Positions 56,944-64,000 of a DNA stretch of 64,000 bases are shown in pieces. The DNA comes from Cupriavidus sp. P-10 (lineage in GTDB: Bacteria > Pseudomonadota > Gammaproteobacteria > Burkholderiales > Burkholderiaceae), in assembly GCF_003402535.2 (NCBI RefSeq), contig NZ_AP025173.1, positions 186,001 through 250,000 on the forward strand, in the 5' to 3' direction. The translations under genes and the position numbers were made by a program. How positions within the stretch are numbered: the stretch's first letter is position 1; each line of letters starts with the position of its first letter. The notes beneath the pieces were generated by a model, which worked only from the letters and a program-made list of their open reading frames with translations, was not told the DNA's origin and searched no databases.

Positions 56944-56959
56944 ATCAAGTTCTGTGCCA
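56944..56959 (-). promoter_or_regulatory. Sigma-54-type promoter of the esterase/BVMO operon
   Basis: Minus-strand TGGCACAGAACTTGAT, identical over 16 bases to the element before the porin (44331-44346). GG and GA stand where GG and GC are expected (-24 and -12). Transcription would start near 56932, giving a leader of about 115 bases before the esterase. Confidence 0.6.
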
Positions 56960-57030
56960 CCCGGTTTTGGCACAGAAAGCAAGGGTTTTCCCTGTGAAAA
57001 TGCGCTGATTTCAAGTGGACGTGCCGCATC

Positions 57031-57075
57031 TGTCCGAGGCCGGTCGGACAAAAATGTCTCGCGAGTCTTGGGACA
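57031..57075 (-). promoter_or_regulatory. Activator-site cluster upstream of the esterase/BVMO operon
   Basis: TGTCCGA-N6-TCGGACA (57031-57050) is a perfect interrupted palindrome. GGACA-AAAA-TGTCT (57046-57059) overlaps it and has the same GGACA-N4-TGTC(C/T) form as the porin sites. TGTCTC-N9-GGGACA (57055-57075) follows. The cluster lies about 72-115 bases upstream of the -24 element, right for an enhancer bound by the activator encoded at 57560. Confidence 0.6.
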
Positions 57076-57099
57076 GGACACGCCGGCTTTGGAGCGAGT

Positions 57100-57470
57100 G
57101 GACTTGCTAGCGGCATGGCTGGCGCACGACCGCAGGTTGCAGGCCTCATCGCAGTGGATCGTGTGGACGCCCGCCTGGAAACGAGAAGTCGATGGGTGCC
57201 GATTTCGTGCTGGATCCGACGAAACGCAATGTGGTGCGCGACGTCATGGAGCCGAAGCAAGGCGCTGGCCCGGTCGTCGTGCCCGGGCGGCTAGGAGCGC
57301 ATGTGCCGAATGCGCAATGTCGTTTTCAGCCAGCGCATCTGGCTTCCTTGCCTCGTCACGCACAAGTACTCGCTGGACGATGTGGTGGTGCACACGAGTT
57401 TGCCCGCAGCTTCACCCGGCTGCGACAAAGCCTGGCGAATCGTCCCCCTTTCTTCCCAAACGGAGTTGTG
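57100..57470 (+). pseudogene. Remnant of a zinc-type alcohol dehydrogenase
   Basis: Plus-strand pieces read VAGLIAVDRVDARLE, then in another frame MGADFVLDPTKRNVVRDVME, and near the end LVTHKYSLDDVVVH. These are the NAD-binding Rossmann part and the C-terminal segment of medium-chain alcohol dehydrogenases of the butanediol dehydrogenase kind. Frameshifts and deletions remove the zinc-binding N-terminal half. In a cyclic-alcohol pathway this would be the enzyme converting the alcohol to the ketone, which appears to have been lost. Confidence 0.6.
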
Positions 57471-57559
57471 TAATGATCTAAAGATAAAGAAAAGGCTGCC
57501 TGGAAAGGCCCGGTAACTGGTCTCGCACTTCAGACTGTGCAGCCAGAAGGAGACAAGCG

Positions 57560-59521
57560 GTGACTTCAAACCAAAGCCCCTACTTCGGCTTCGACAAAGA
57601 TGCCCGTGGCGTGCGAAGCCTGTGGGAACGCTTCAATGCAGGGCTGATCGATATCAGCGACCGGCGGCCGCCCTACCAGCAGTTTCTGCTCAACGAATGG
57701 CAACGCTGCACCACGCTCGGCGTCGACGTTGCGTTAACGGTAGCCCAGCGACTCAACGAGGAAGAGTTCCGGCAGCGTCTCCAGTCGGGCCAGCGCCTGC
57801 TGAACGCCTCTGTGCCAGTCATCCAGGATGTAGGGCATTTTCTCGATGAGATTCCCGGCCTGATCATCCTTACTGAAGCCACGGGATGTGTCCTGCATAT
57901 CACGGGCGCTCCCAGGATCCGCGAACAGGCTGCCACTCGCTCGGGCATTGTGGAGGGCTCCAAATGGAACGAGGCTTCCGCAGGCACGAACGGAATGGGC
58001 ACCGCGCTTGCCACGGGGCAGCCAGTCCATGTCTTTGCCACGGAACATTTTTGCGAAGGCTGGCATTCGTGGTCGTGCGCCGCGGCGCCGATATTCGACA
58101 TTGACGGGCGCACCGTCCTTGGTGTCGTTGACTTCACTATTGAAGAATCCGCCTTCCGCGACCAGGCATTGGCATTGACTGTGTCGATGGCCAACTCGAT
58201 TCAAGCGCGCATGGTCATGTACAGGGAACTGGAGCGTAGCCGGCTGATCTCAGCGTTCGGCGAAACGGCGCGCCGCTACCCTCACGACGAAATGTTAGCG
58301 CTGGATCACGTCGGACGCGTGGTTGCTCACTCGCCAACCGATCGCTGCAGCAAGATCGTCGCAGCCTGGGGGGCGGGATCGCTGCAGGTCACGCCGGTCA
58401 GGCAAACGATCGACGTTTCTTCGCCTGAATCCGGCGAGAGAATTGGCGCGATTATCCTGCTGGCCAGCGAGCCGCAAATCCGCTTGCCTACTTCCGAACG
58501 CGCGCCCTTTCCGCAAAGCGATGCGGATCCCGTCAGGCGGTTCGGCCAGTTCCTGACCCGCGACCCGGAAACCCGGCGCATGCTGGACGAACTCCAGCGC
58601 GTGGCAACGACGGACGTCAATGTGCTGATCATTGGCGAAACCGGCACCGGCAAGGAATTGCTGGCGAGACATCTGCACGCGTGCAGTCACCGCTCCAATG
58701 AGCCCTATCTGCCAGTCAATTGCGGCGCCATCAGCGCGGAGTTGATGGAAAGTACGTTTTTTGGCTACGTGAGAGGCGCGTTTTCCGGCGCCGATCCACG
58801 CGGCCGCGCCGGATACTTCGAATCAGCGAGGGGTGGCACCCTGTTTCTTGATGAGGTCGGCGAACTGCCGCTGGCAATGCAGGCCGGCCTGCTTCGGGTA
58901 TTGGAAGATGGCTCGTACCAACGGGTCGGTTCGTGCGAATCGCAGCGCGCACAGTGTCGGATCATCGCGGCTACCCACCGGAATCTGGAGCAGTTGGTCG
59001 CCGAGGGACAATTCCGCCAGGACCTCTACTTTCGCCTGAAGATCGTGCAGAAGACCGTCAAGCCACTGAGGGCGCGCCCTTGCGATATCCCCCCTTTGAT
59101 CGAACAGTTTGTCGGCGCCATGCGCGAGAAGCACAGGATCGCTGCCGTCGACATCACGCCAGAAGCCCGCGCGGCACTCGAACGCTACACTTGGCCAGGC
59201 AACGCCCGCGAGGTGCGCAATGTCATCGAGGCGGCGCTGCTGTGTTCTGAAGGGCCCATCGATATTTCCTGCCTGCCGCCTGAAGTCACGCAACCACCTC
59301 AGCAAACCGAGAGGCTAGAAGCCGGCCCGAAACCGCCACCAACGGACAACCTGTCTTCCATGCAGGATTATGAGCGTCAACTGATCATCGGGATGCTGCG
59401 CAAGTACCGGAAGGCCAACTACGCTGCCAAGGCGCTCGGCATCGCACGTTCCACGCTCTACCGAAAATTCGCCGAGCTCAATATCGATCCGGGTCAGTAC
59501 ACGTCGGGCCAGGACGATTAA
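57560..59521 (+). CDS. Sigma-54-dependent activator, AcoR type (GAF / AAA+ / Fis)
   Basis: Enhancer-binding protein of 653 residues. The N-terminal GAF sensor (about 85-215) has [20 protein letters not shown] and [20 protein letters not shown], as in AcoR-type regulators. The AAA+ domain has Walker A GETGTGKE (359-366), Walker B TLFLDE (427-432) and a Fis-type helix-turn-helix at the end ([20 protein letters not shown]). The sigma-54 loop reads GAFSGA (406-411) instead of GAFTGA, a conservative change. GTG start with AAGGAG nine bases upstream. It is the likely activator of the porin and esterase/BVMO promoters. Confidence 0.94.
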   Translation: MTSNQSPYFGFDKDARGVRSLWERFNAGLIDISDRRPPYQQFLLNEWQRCTTLGVDVALTVAQRLNEEEFRQRLQSGQRLLNASVPVIQDVGHFLDEIPGLIILTEATGCVLHITGAPRIREQAATRSGIVEGSKWNEASAGTNGMGTALATGQPVHVFATEHFCEGWHSWSCAAAPIFDIDGRTVLGVVDFTIEESAFRDQALALTVSMANSIQARMVMYRELERSRLISAFGETARRYPHDEMLALDHVGRVVAHSPTDRCSKIVAAWGAGSLQVTPVRQTIDVSSPESGERIGAIILLASEPQIRLPTSERAPFPQSDADPVRRFGQFLTRDPETRRMLDELQRVATTDVNVLIIGETGTGKELLARHLHACSHRSNEPYLPVNCGAISAELMESTFFGYVRGAFSGADPRGRAGYFESARGGTLFLDEVGELPLAMQAGLLRVLEDGSYQRVGSCESQRAQCRIIAATHRNLEQLVAEGQFRQDLYFRLKIVQKTVKPLRARPCDIPPLIEQFVGAMREKHRIAAVDITPEARAALERYTWPGNAREVRNVIEAALLCSEGPIDISCLPPEVTQPPQQTERLEAGPKPPPTDNLSSMQDYERQLIIGMLRKYRKANYAAKALGIARSTLYRKFAELNIDPGQYTSGQDD

Positions 59522-59704
59522 TTCGTACTGCATGCGTCCATATCACCCCAAGGTCAGGCTTGCAGACCGTTGAGACGCATCTTCCTTTCCCCTCGCCAAG
59601 CCAACTCGCGCGGCACATCTTCGCGTGATTGCGGCGTGCACCCCTTTCCCTTAAAGCTGTTCGGCTCTCTCACGCAGGCTCGCCTGTCACGGAAGACATT
59701 CGAA

Positions 59705-59759
59705 GGACAGCGGGGTCTCATCGATCGGTCGGATTTGTCCGGCGCATCTCGCCCGGACA
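59705..59759 (+). promoter_or_regulatory. Activator-like sites before an orphan promoter
   Basis: GGACA-GCGG-GGTCT (59705-59718) and GGTCG-GATT-TGTCC (59727-59740) are degenerate forms of GGACA-N4-TGTC(C/T), 22 bases apart as at the porin. TGTCCGG-N10-CCGGACA (59736-59759) is a perfect palindrome overlapping the second. They lie 78-132 bases upstream of the -24 element at 59837. Confidence 0.45.
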
Positions 59760-59836
59760 GGGTGCAAGCCTGCTTCAACACAGCAATTAGACCCAATTTC
59801 CCCGGGAATACCTGCAAGCACCGTCTCAAGCGACGA

Positions 59837-59852
59837 CGGCACGGAACTTGAT
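59837..59852 (+). promoter_or_regulatory. Third sigma-54-type promoter, no gene downstream
   Basis: CGGCACGGAACTTGAT differs at two of 16 positions from the porin and esterase promoters, and all three continue with C. Directly after it are only a 20-codon frame (59855) and a hairpin; the next plus-strand gene does not lie within reach. It may make a small RNA or have lost its gene. Confidence 0.45.
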
Positions 59853-59983
59853 CATGAATGCCGGCAATCAAGGCGCTGGTGCATCACCACCATGGATTGC
59901 ACAGGGCTCGATCTGAAACACCAGCCTCACGTTCGGATCCGCTGACCACCATGTCAAGCCGCTTGCAACCCGGGAGGCGTCCA

Positions 59984-60012
59984 CATACGCACTTCCGTAA
60001 TGCGTGCGTATG
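59984..60012. other. Inverted repeat / hairpin
   Basis: CATACGCAC / GTGCGTATG, perfect nine-base arms with an 11-base loop. It lies between the orphan promoter and the end of the ChaC-like gene on the other strand, so it could end transcripts from either side. There is no T-run. Confidence 0.45.
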
Positions 60013-60089
60013 ACAAACTGGCTTAATCGGCAGACTATCGCACGGATGTCCTCTGGCTTGCCAAGCCAATGCCGGTGACCATGCCCTGG

Positions 60090-60776
60090 TTAGCTTTTCG
60101 GTGAAGAGGAACCGCCCGAAGTCCGGTGTACACGAACCGCCTCGGCAAGACTTTTAACGTAGTCGTCGGAAATGTCGTGCTCAACTAGGGATTCGTCGAG
60201 CTGCAGCAAATAGTCGCGATTGCTTCCAAGATGCCCATTTGCGGTCGCAATCATCGGAGCGGTTGTCGCGATCGACGAATCATCCTCGTACAAGGCGTGC
60301 GCCGTATCGGCGACAAACGTGATAGCGCTCACGGTCTTGCCATCGGCCAGCTTGACCTCCCCCCACGTCGGCTGATAAACACCGCCCACCATTTCTCGCA
60401 CCCACACCATCATGAGTTCGTGAACCAATTCATCCTCTCTCAGCCTGAACGCCACACCAACCGACTCTCCGGCCAGCTCGAGCCCCAGCATGCGACCAGG
60501 GTGCGTGCTGGTTCCGCGTGCCGTGACGAGGCGAATGCAGAAGCTACGGTGCCAGCCATGCAGCGTCGCCCGTTGCTTCTCGGCAAAGTGGAATAGTGGA
60601 TTCCAGATCAGCGAGCCGTATGCGAACACCCAGACCGGTTCCTCAGGTTGCGGACGTCGCGCCAGGGTTTCGCGCATTGAGGTTTCGATGCGCTCCCGGG
60701 ACCAGCGGAATTGCTCCGGCAGATCCTGAAACGATTCCAGGTAAGCACCTGTGCTAATCAGCTCTCTTGTCAGCAT
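60090..60776 (-). CDS. ChaC-like gamma-glutamylcyclotransferase (second copy)
   Basis: ChaC family protein of 228 residues, predicted to degrade glutathione in the cytosol. FAYGSLIWNPLFHFAEKQRA, WHRSFCIRLVTARGTSTHPG, MLGLELAGESVGVAFRL and MVWVREMVGGVYQPTW align with the copy at 16382-17074; the two are clearly paralogous but not close duplicates. AGGAA precedes the ATG at 60776. A small membrane-type protein gene and an ene-reductase gene lie upstream on the same strand, as an ene-reductase and a small gene precede the first copy. Confidence 0.88.
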   Translation of the reverse strand: MLTRELISTGAYLESFQDLPEQFRWSRERIETSMRETLARRPQPEEPVWVFAYGSLIWNPLFHFAEKQRATLHGWHRSFCIRLVTARGTSTHPGRMLGLELAGESVGVAFRLREDELVHELMMVWVREMVGGVYQPTWGEVKLADGKTVSAITFVADTAHALYEDDSSIATTAPMIATANGHLGSNRDYLLQLDESLVEHDISDDYVKSLAEAVRVHRTSGGSSSPKS

Positions 60777-60847
60777 GATTGGATTCCTGCCCAAGTCTGC
60801 ACTGAATCACGCCATTCAATGCAGACGAAGGAGGCAAGTATTAACCG

Positions 60848-61081
60848 TTACGCCACTCGATTGCGCTCGTGTTCGCCTGTTCTCTTTGGCGGCTCCGAAG
60901 GCCCTGTTCGGTCCATTCCGGCAATCATTGTCGTTGAATTCATGGATGGCAGACTGCCGACGGCGGCCACTTCAATGCGCTCTAAAACCACAACACTAAA
61001 ATTGGCAATTGCGAGTGCGCCAACTACAGCGAGAACAGCGGTCTTTGAAAATTTCTTCAGGTTGCTAAAATTCATGATCAT
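60848..61081 (-). CDS. Small protein with one N-terminal hydrophobic segment
   Basis: A 77-codon frame beginning MIMNFSNLKKFSKTAVLAVV, with a lysine-rich start, a hydrophobic stretch (AVLAVVGALAIANFSVVVLE) and a polar C-terminal part. This looks like a signal peptide or single membrane anchor. No family is recognised. GGGAG and GAG occur upstream but the ribosome site is not decisive; the second ATG at 61075 could be used. It lies 71 bases before the ChaC-like gene and 71 bases after the ene-reductase gene, all minus strand. Confidence 0.5.
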   Translation of the reverse strand: MIMNFSNLKKFSKTAVLAVVGALAIANFSVVVLERIEVAAVGSLPSMNSTTMIAGMDRTGPSEPPKRTGEHERNRVA

Positions 61082-61152
61082 TAATCTCGATTGCTCCCGG
61101 TACCAGGTCGATGAGGTGTTCCTCCTTTCCTGTTGAACGGAGGATCATTGCA

Positions 61153-62250
61153 TCAGGCAGCATGCGCCGGGTAGTCGGTGTAGCCTTTGGCGGAACCGCC
61201 ATACCAGTCTTCCGGGCTGGATTGTGCAAGCGGAATGTCGTGCTTCAGTCGCGACACCAGGTCCGGGTTGGCGATGAACGCACGGCCGAATGCAACCAGG
61301 TCTGTCGTGCCTTCGCTCACCAGTTGCTTTGCCTTTTCCGGACTGATACCGCCGTTGACAATCAGCGAGCCGGAGTACGCTGGCCGCACGATCTCGAGGA
61401 TATTGGGCAAGTCTGGACGGTCGAACCAGCCATTGGTATCCGCGATGTGAACGTAAGCCACGCCAAGATCCTGAAGCATGGCTGCGACATATTGGTACGT
61501 GCCCACTGGATCGAGGTCACGCACATTGTTGTATGCCGCGAATGGGGAGATTCTCACCCCGATCCGATCTATCGGCATCACTCGCGAAACCTGCTCGATA
61601 ATCTCGCGCAAGAAGCGGGCACGATTTTCGACGGAGCCTCCGTATTCGTCGTCCCGTTGGTTGGTCGTTGCGGACAAGAACTGATGTGGCAGATAGCCGT
61701 TGGCCGCATGGACTTCGACACCATCGAAGCCGGCAGTGCGCGCATTGGCGGCAGCATACCGATATTCCTGAATGGCGGCCTTCACCTCCTGCGTACTCAT
61801 TGCGCGCGATGGGGTGGCATGGATCCTGGTGTATACGCCGTTCTGCAGTTTTCCCCAGACATGAAGCTGGTGCAGGTCATCGTTGACAGCCGAGGGAGAA
61901 ACCGGCGCATTCCCGTTCAGGATCGCGAAAGAGCTCGCTCGACCGGTGTGCCAAAGTTGCGCTACGATGCGCCCGCCCGCCAGATGCAGGCTTTCCACGA
62001 TGCGCCGCCACGCTTCGGTCTGCTCCGGGCTGTACAGGCCAGGCGATCCCTCGAAGGACTGGGAGTTGCGGGTCACATTGATCGCTTCGGAGATCAACAG
62101 CCCTGCACCGGCGCGCTGAACGTAGTACTGCTCCATCAATGCGGAAGGGACATCGTTTGCATCCGCTCTGGAGCGGGTCAGCGGCGCCATCACGACACGG
62201 TTGGCGAGCGGGATCGCGCCGAGTTGGTAGGAATCAAATAGGTTTGGCAT
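61153..62250 (-). CDS. Alkene reductase, NemA-type old yellow enzyme (third ene-reductase)
   Basis: FMN ene-reductase of 365 residues. LFDSYQLGAIPLANRVVMAP, LTRSRADANDVPSALMEQYY, IVAQLWHTGRASS, the H-x-x-N site in EVHAANGYLPHQFLSATTNQ, RDDEYGGSVENRARFL and FGRAFIANPDLVSRL are all as in the NemA group. AGGAG precedes the ATG at 62250. It is the nearest of the intact copies in layout to the fragment at 1309-1525 (GYTDYP ending shared). Likely substrates are enones, maleimides, quinones or nitro compounds. Confidence 0.93.
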   Translation of the reverse strand: MPNLFDSYQLGAIPLANRVVMAPLTRSRADANDVPSALMEQYYVQRAGAGLLISEAINVTRNSQSFEGSPGLYSPEQTEAWRRIVESLHLAGGRIVAQLWHTGRASSFAILNGNAPVSPSAVNDDLHQLHVWGKLQNGVYTRIHATPSRAMSTQEVKAAIQEYRYAAANARTAGFDGVEVHAANGYLPHQFLSATTNQRDDEYGGSVENRARFLREIIEQVSRVMPIDRIGVRISPFAAYNNVRDLDPVGTYQYVAAMLQDLGVAYVHIADTNGWFDRPDLPNILEIVRPAYSGSLIVNGGISPEKAKQLVSEGTTDLVAFGRAFIANPDLVSRLKHDIPLAQSSPEDWYGGSAKGYTDYPAHAA

Positions 62251-62710
62251 GTGCGCTTTCTCCTGAAAAGACACGGGGTGTTCGGCGCGAAAGGAATACC
62301 CTGTTCGCTGCCTGAAAACGAAACGCCTCGATAAAGGCGAGCGTGGTGCAACGGGTAGCCATACTCGGCTGGCTTCCGCTCCTTATGCCGCCTTGCCTGG
62401 GCCGGACGACATCTCGGTGCGTCGGTTGATGGTGCGGTAGTCAGCTATTCAATGCTGCCCACCAACCCCGCTGTTGAATGACTGCAGTGTCAGGGATCTG
62501 ATGTTGGTGATATAGAGGGATGGTGTCCCGGAATACGGGACAATGGATCCCTAATCGGCAGCTGGTTTGCGTTCCGGAACTATGACCCTTCCACACCGTT
62601 TAGCGCGCACCAGGTTCCACTTGGCAGGCGCGTCCAAGCATTCGTGTTTGAACTTGGTGGGGTGTTTAGACCTGATCGAGGCGCCGCTGTGAATCGTTGC
62701 CGATACGCTG
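62251..62710. other. Region without an assignable gene
   Basis: About 460 bases upstream of the ene-reductase. It contains an inverted repeat TGTCCCG-GAATA-CGGGACA (62524-62542) that resembles a regulator site. It holds no coding frame that resembles a known protein. The ene-reductase promoter should lie at its left end. Confidence 0.4.
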
Positions 62711-62811
62711 AAGCGAAGAGCGAAACCGCAAGGCTGCCTGACGAAAGGCACGCACATGACCGACTGGGGAATCCTCATCGGCAATCGAGTGATGAGGATC
62801 GCCTGGTGTGA
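62711..62811 (+). pseudogene. C-terminal remnant of a FAD monooxygenase
   Basis: The plus strand reads MTDWGILIGNRVMRIAW, closely like MTEWGIGMGNRIMSIAR at the end of the FAD monooxygenase at 13015-14217. Upstream, a frameshifted stretch with RNRKAA-like sequence may be more of the same. Only the last 20-30 residues survive, and the original stop is replaced by a short read-through. It shows that a third copy of this monooxygenase once stood next to the second ene-reductase/ChaC group. Confidence 0.5.
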
Positions 62812-62846
62812 AGAAGGCCTGGTAAAGTCGGACCGGCAGAAACAAT

Positions 62847-63791
62847 TCACTGGCGCAAAGCCGGAAGAACAGCCATACCAAGTTCTTCCACAACGCCCAA
62901 AAGAGGCCGCGGACCGGGGGCGAGATGCAGCATGGCGTGGGCGACACCATTGGCCTCCAGTCGCTTCAGATAATCGATCAATGCCCAGCGGCCAGTTCGC
63001 AGGCCCAGTTCGATAGGTACTGCCTCGGTCGAAGGGTCGTCGACCAGGTCCAGGTGTATGGACTGAACGAACGGCTTTGGCATACCAGGGGACCGTTCTC
63101 GTAGCGCGGATTGCCAGAGGCCAATGCGCCCCTGCTGGCGAACTTCCTCTCTGTGGTACGTGGCCCATGCGTCTGCATGGGCTGCGATCCATTGCAAGGT
63201 TTGCCGGGCTGAACCCACCGCCATCATCGGCACGCGAGCAGCCGGCGGCACAGCAAGATCGTAGCCATCGGTGGCGCTCAGCAAGGCGGCACGATCGGCC
63301 TGCGAAGGCGACAGCGCCGCCCTGACGATCGCCCATCGCGTCCGGAACGCTTCTGCCCTTTGTTCAGGGTCGAGGCCAAACGCCGCAAATTCGGCCTCCC
63401 TGTCACCGGAGCCTAAGCCCAGGATAAAGCGGCCCTGCGACAGCCGGTCCAGCGACAGGGCGGACTTCGCCAGGTGGATCGGGTGTCGCAGTGGAAGCAC
63501 CGCTGCGGCCGTACCGAGTGCAATCGAACGGGTTACCCCGGCAAGGAATGACAACCACACGAACGGGTCATCCAGCGCCGCGGCTTCCATGGTGGATCCT
63601 TGCGGGATCATCAGAGGTACGTCGCGGGCCCAAAGCGCAGCGAACTGGAGGGCGTCGGCGCGTGCGGCCAGGCGCAGCTCAGACTCGATGTCGGCCATCT
63701 CACCGGGCTTGCGCCCGAGCGGGGTCATCAAGCCTACGGTCAATTGCCCGGCGGCAAGGGTGCGCTCATAAGCGTGATTGAGTAGGTCCAT
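62847..63791 (-). CDS. Luciferase-like (LLM class) flavin monooxygenase
   Basis: Bacterial-luciferase-fold oxidoreductase of 314 residues using FMNH2 or a similar reduced flavin. LTVGLMTPLGRKPGEMAD, AARADALQFAALWARDVPLM, the LLM-typical RSIALGTAAAVLPLRHPIHL, AKSALSLDRLSQGRFILGLG and SGDREAEFAAFG are clear. The C-terminal half keeps the barrel pattern (MAVGSARQTLQWIAAHADAW). GGGAACGAG precedes the ATG at 63791. The substrate is unknown; relatives act on alkanesulfonates, nitriloacetate or long-chain compounds. It stands alone on the minus strand next to a monooxygenase remnant. Confidence 0.87.
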   Translation of the reverse strand: MDLLNHAYERTLAAGQLTVGLMTPLGRKPGEMADIESELRLAARADALQFAALWARDVPLMIPQGSTMEAAALDDPFVWLSFLAGVTRSIALGTAAAVLPLRHPIHLAKSALSLDRLSQGRFILGLGSGDREAEFAAFGLDPEQRAEAFRTRWAIVRAALSPSQADRAALLSATDGYDLAVPPAARVPMMAVGSARQTLQWIAAHADAWATYHREEVRQQGRIGLWQSALRERSPGMPKPFVQSIHLDLVDDPSTEAVPIELGLRTGRWALIDYLKRLEANGVAHAMLHLAPGPRPLLGVVEELGMAVLPALRQ

Positions 63792-64000
63792 GGCTCGTTC
63801 CCGATCGTGACGTGGCTTTCGGTGCCCCCGATTTTGGCGCTACGCTCGACAACCGGAGACTCGGTGAAGCATAGGTGTGATTCGCGCACCTGGACAATAT
63901 CTGTACGCGAGGCGCTCCCGCCGTTGCACGTGTCCAAATCAGACGCTGAACCAGCCCGGCACGTATGCCATCTGGCCAATCCGCCATGTCTCGCCATCGT
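63792..64000. other. Right edge, no gene recognised
   Basis: About 200 bases to the window end. An open minus-strand frame runs off the edge (ERWRDMADWPDG-like reading), but too little is visible to assign it. The promoter of the luciferase-like gene should be here. Confidence 0.35.

Noticed and set aside
57070..57081. GGGACAGGACAC, identical to the inner IS630 terminal repeat, as an IS end
   Set aside because: There is no partner repeat, TA duplication or transposase sequence nearby; the stretch fits better with the run of TGTCC/GGACA activator half-sites.

Overview
The window reads as a high-GC Gram-negative genome of the Burkholderiales type, most like Cupriavidus or Ralstonia. The clues are a Burkholderia-type general porin, many LysR, GntR and sigma-54 regulators, ene-reductases, CoA-thioester catabolism and IS66/IS630 elements. 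This is judged from gene style only, so the genus is an inference. glnS suggests a chromosomal replicon or a chromosomal segment. Almost everything else is accessory catabolic or detoxification DNA, with several decayed genes at the joints.

1-22 kb: a redox and xenobiotic block. It holds two MFS exporters, two ene-reductases (2450-3601, 14458-15570) plus the tail of another, and two glutathione transferases. It also has a Gfo/Idh/MocA oxidoreductase, two DsbA-fold proteins, two related FAD monooxygenases (13015-14217, 20971-22161), a ChaC-like protein, a lipoyl-domain dihydrolipoyl dehydrogenase, glnS, a LysR regulator and a PAS/sigma-54 activator. Around 1.3-2.1 kb lie broken pieces of an ene-reductase, an indolepyruvate oxidoreductase and its Lrp-type regulator.

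22-31 kb: a 1139-residue cyclase/AAA/TPR protein, then a truncated beta-oxidation operon (acyl-CoA dehydrogenase split by an IS66 element, two 3-hydroxyacyl-CoA dehydrogenase-type proteins, a broken CaiB transferase). The start of the cyclase gene and a following LysR gene are duplicated at 45.8-48.2 kb, where the cyclase copy is deleted and carries an IS630-type insertion and the LysR copy is intact.

31-44 kb: a GntR regulator beside an acyl-CoA ligase, a ThDP enzyme and an MFS carrier, then a five-gene molybdenum hydroxylase operon preceded by a possible 29-codon leader ORF. The substrate is unknown. The active-site loop argues against CO dehydrogenase.

44-60 kb: the most coherent system. 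A Baeyer-Villiger monooxygenase, a lactone hydrolase, an iron-type alcohol dehydrogenase and an aldehyde dehydrogenase (minus strand) would turn a cyclic ketone such as cyclopentanone into glutarate. The convergent plus-strand pair, glutarate 2-hydroxylase GlaH and an FMN-dependent L-2-hydroxyacid dehydrogenase, would turn glutarate into 2-oxoglutarate. A porin and an AcoR-type sigma-54 activator flank the set. The porin, the esterase-BVMO operon and a third site with no gene after it share a near-identical promoter motif, (T/C)GGCAC(A/G)GAACTTGAT. At each site GGACA-N4-TGTC(C/T)-like elements lie about 100 bp upstream, which points to one sigma-54 regulon.

60-64 kb: a second ene-reductase / small gene / ChaC group that echoes the order at 14.5-17 kb, a remnant of a third FAD monooxygenase, and a luciferase-like monooxygenase.
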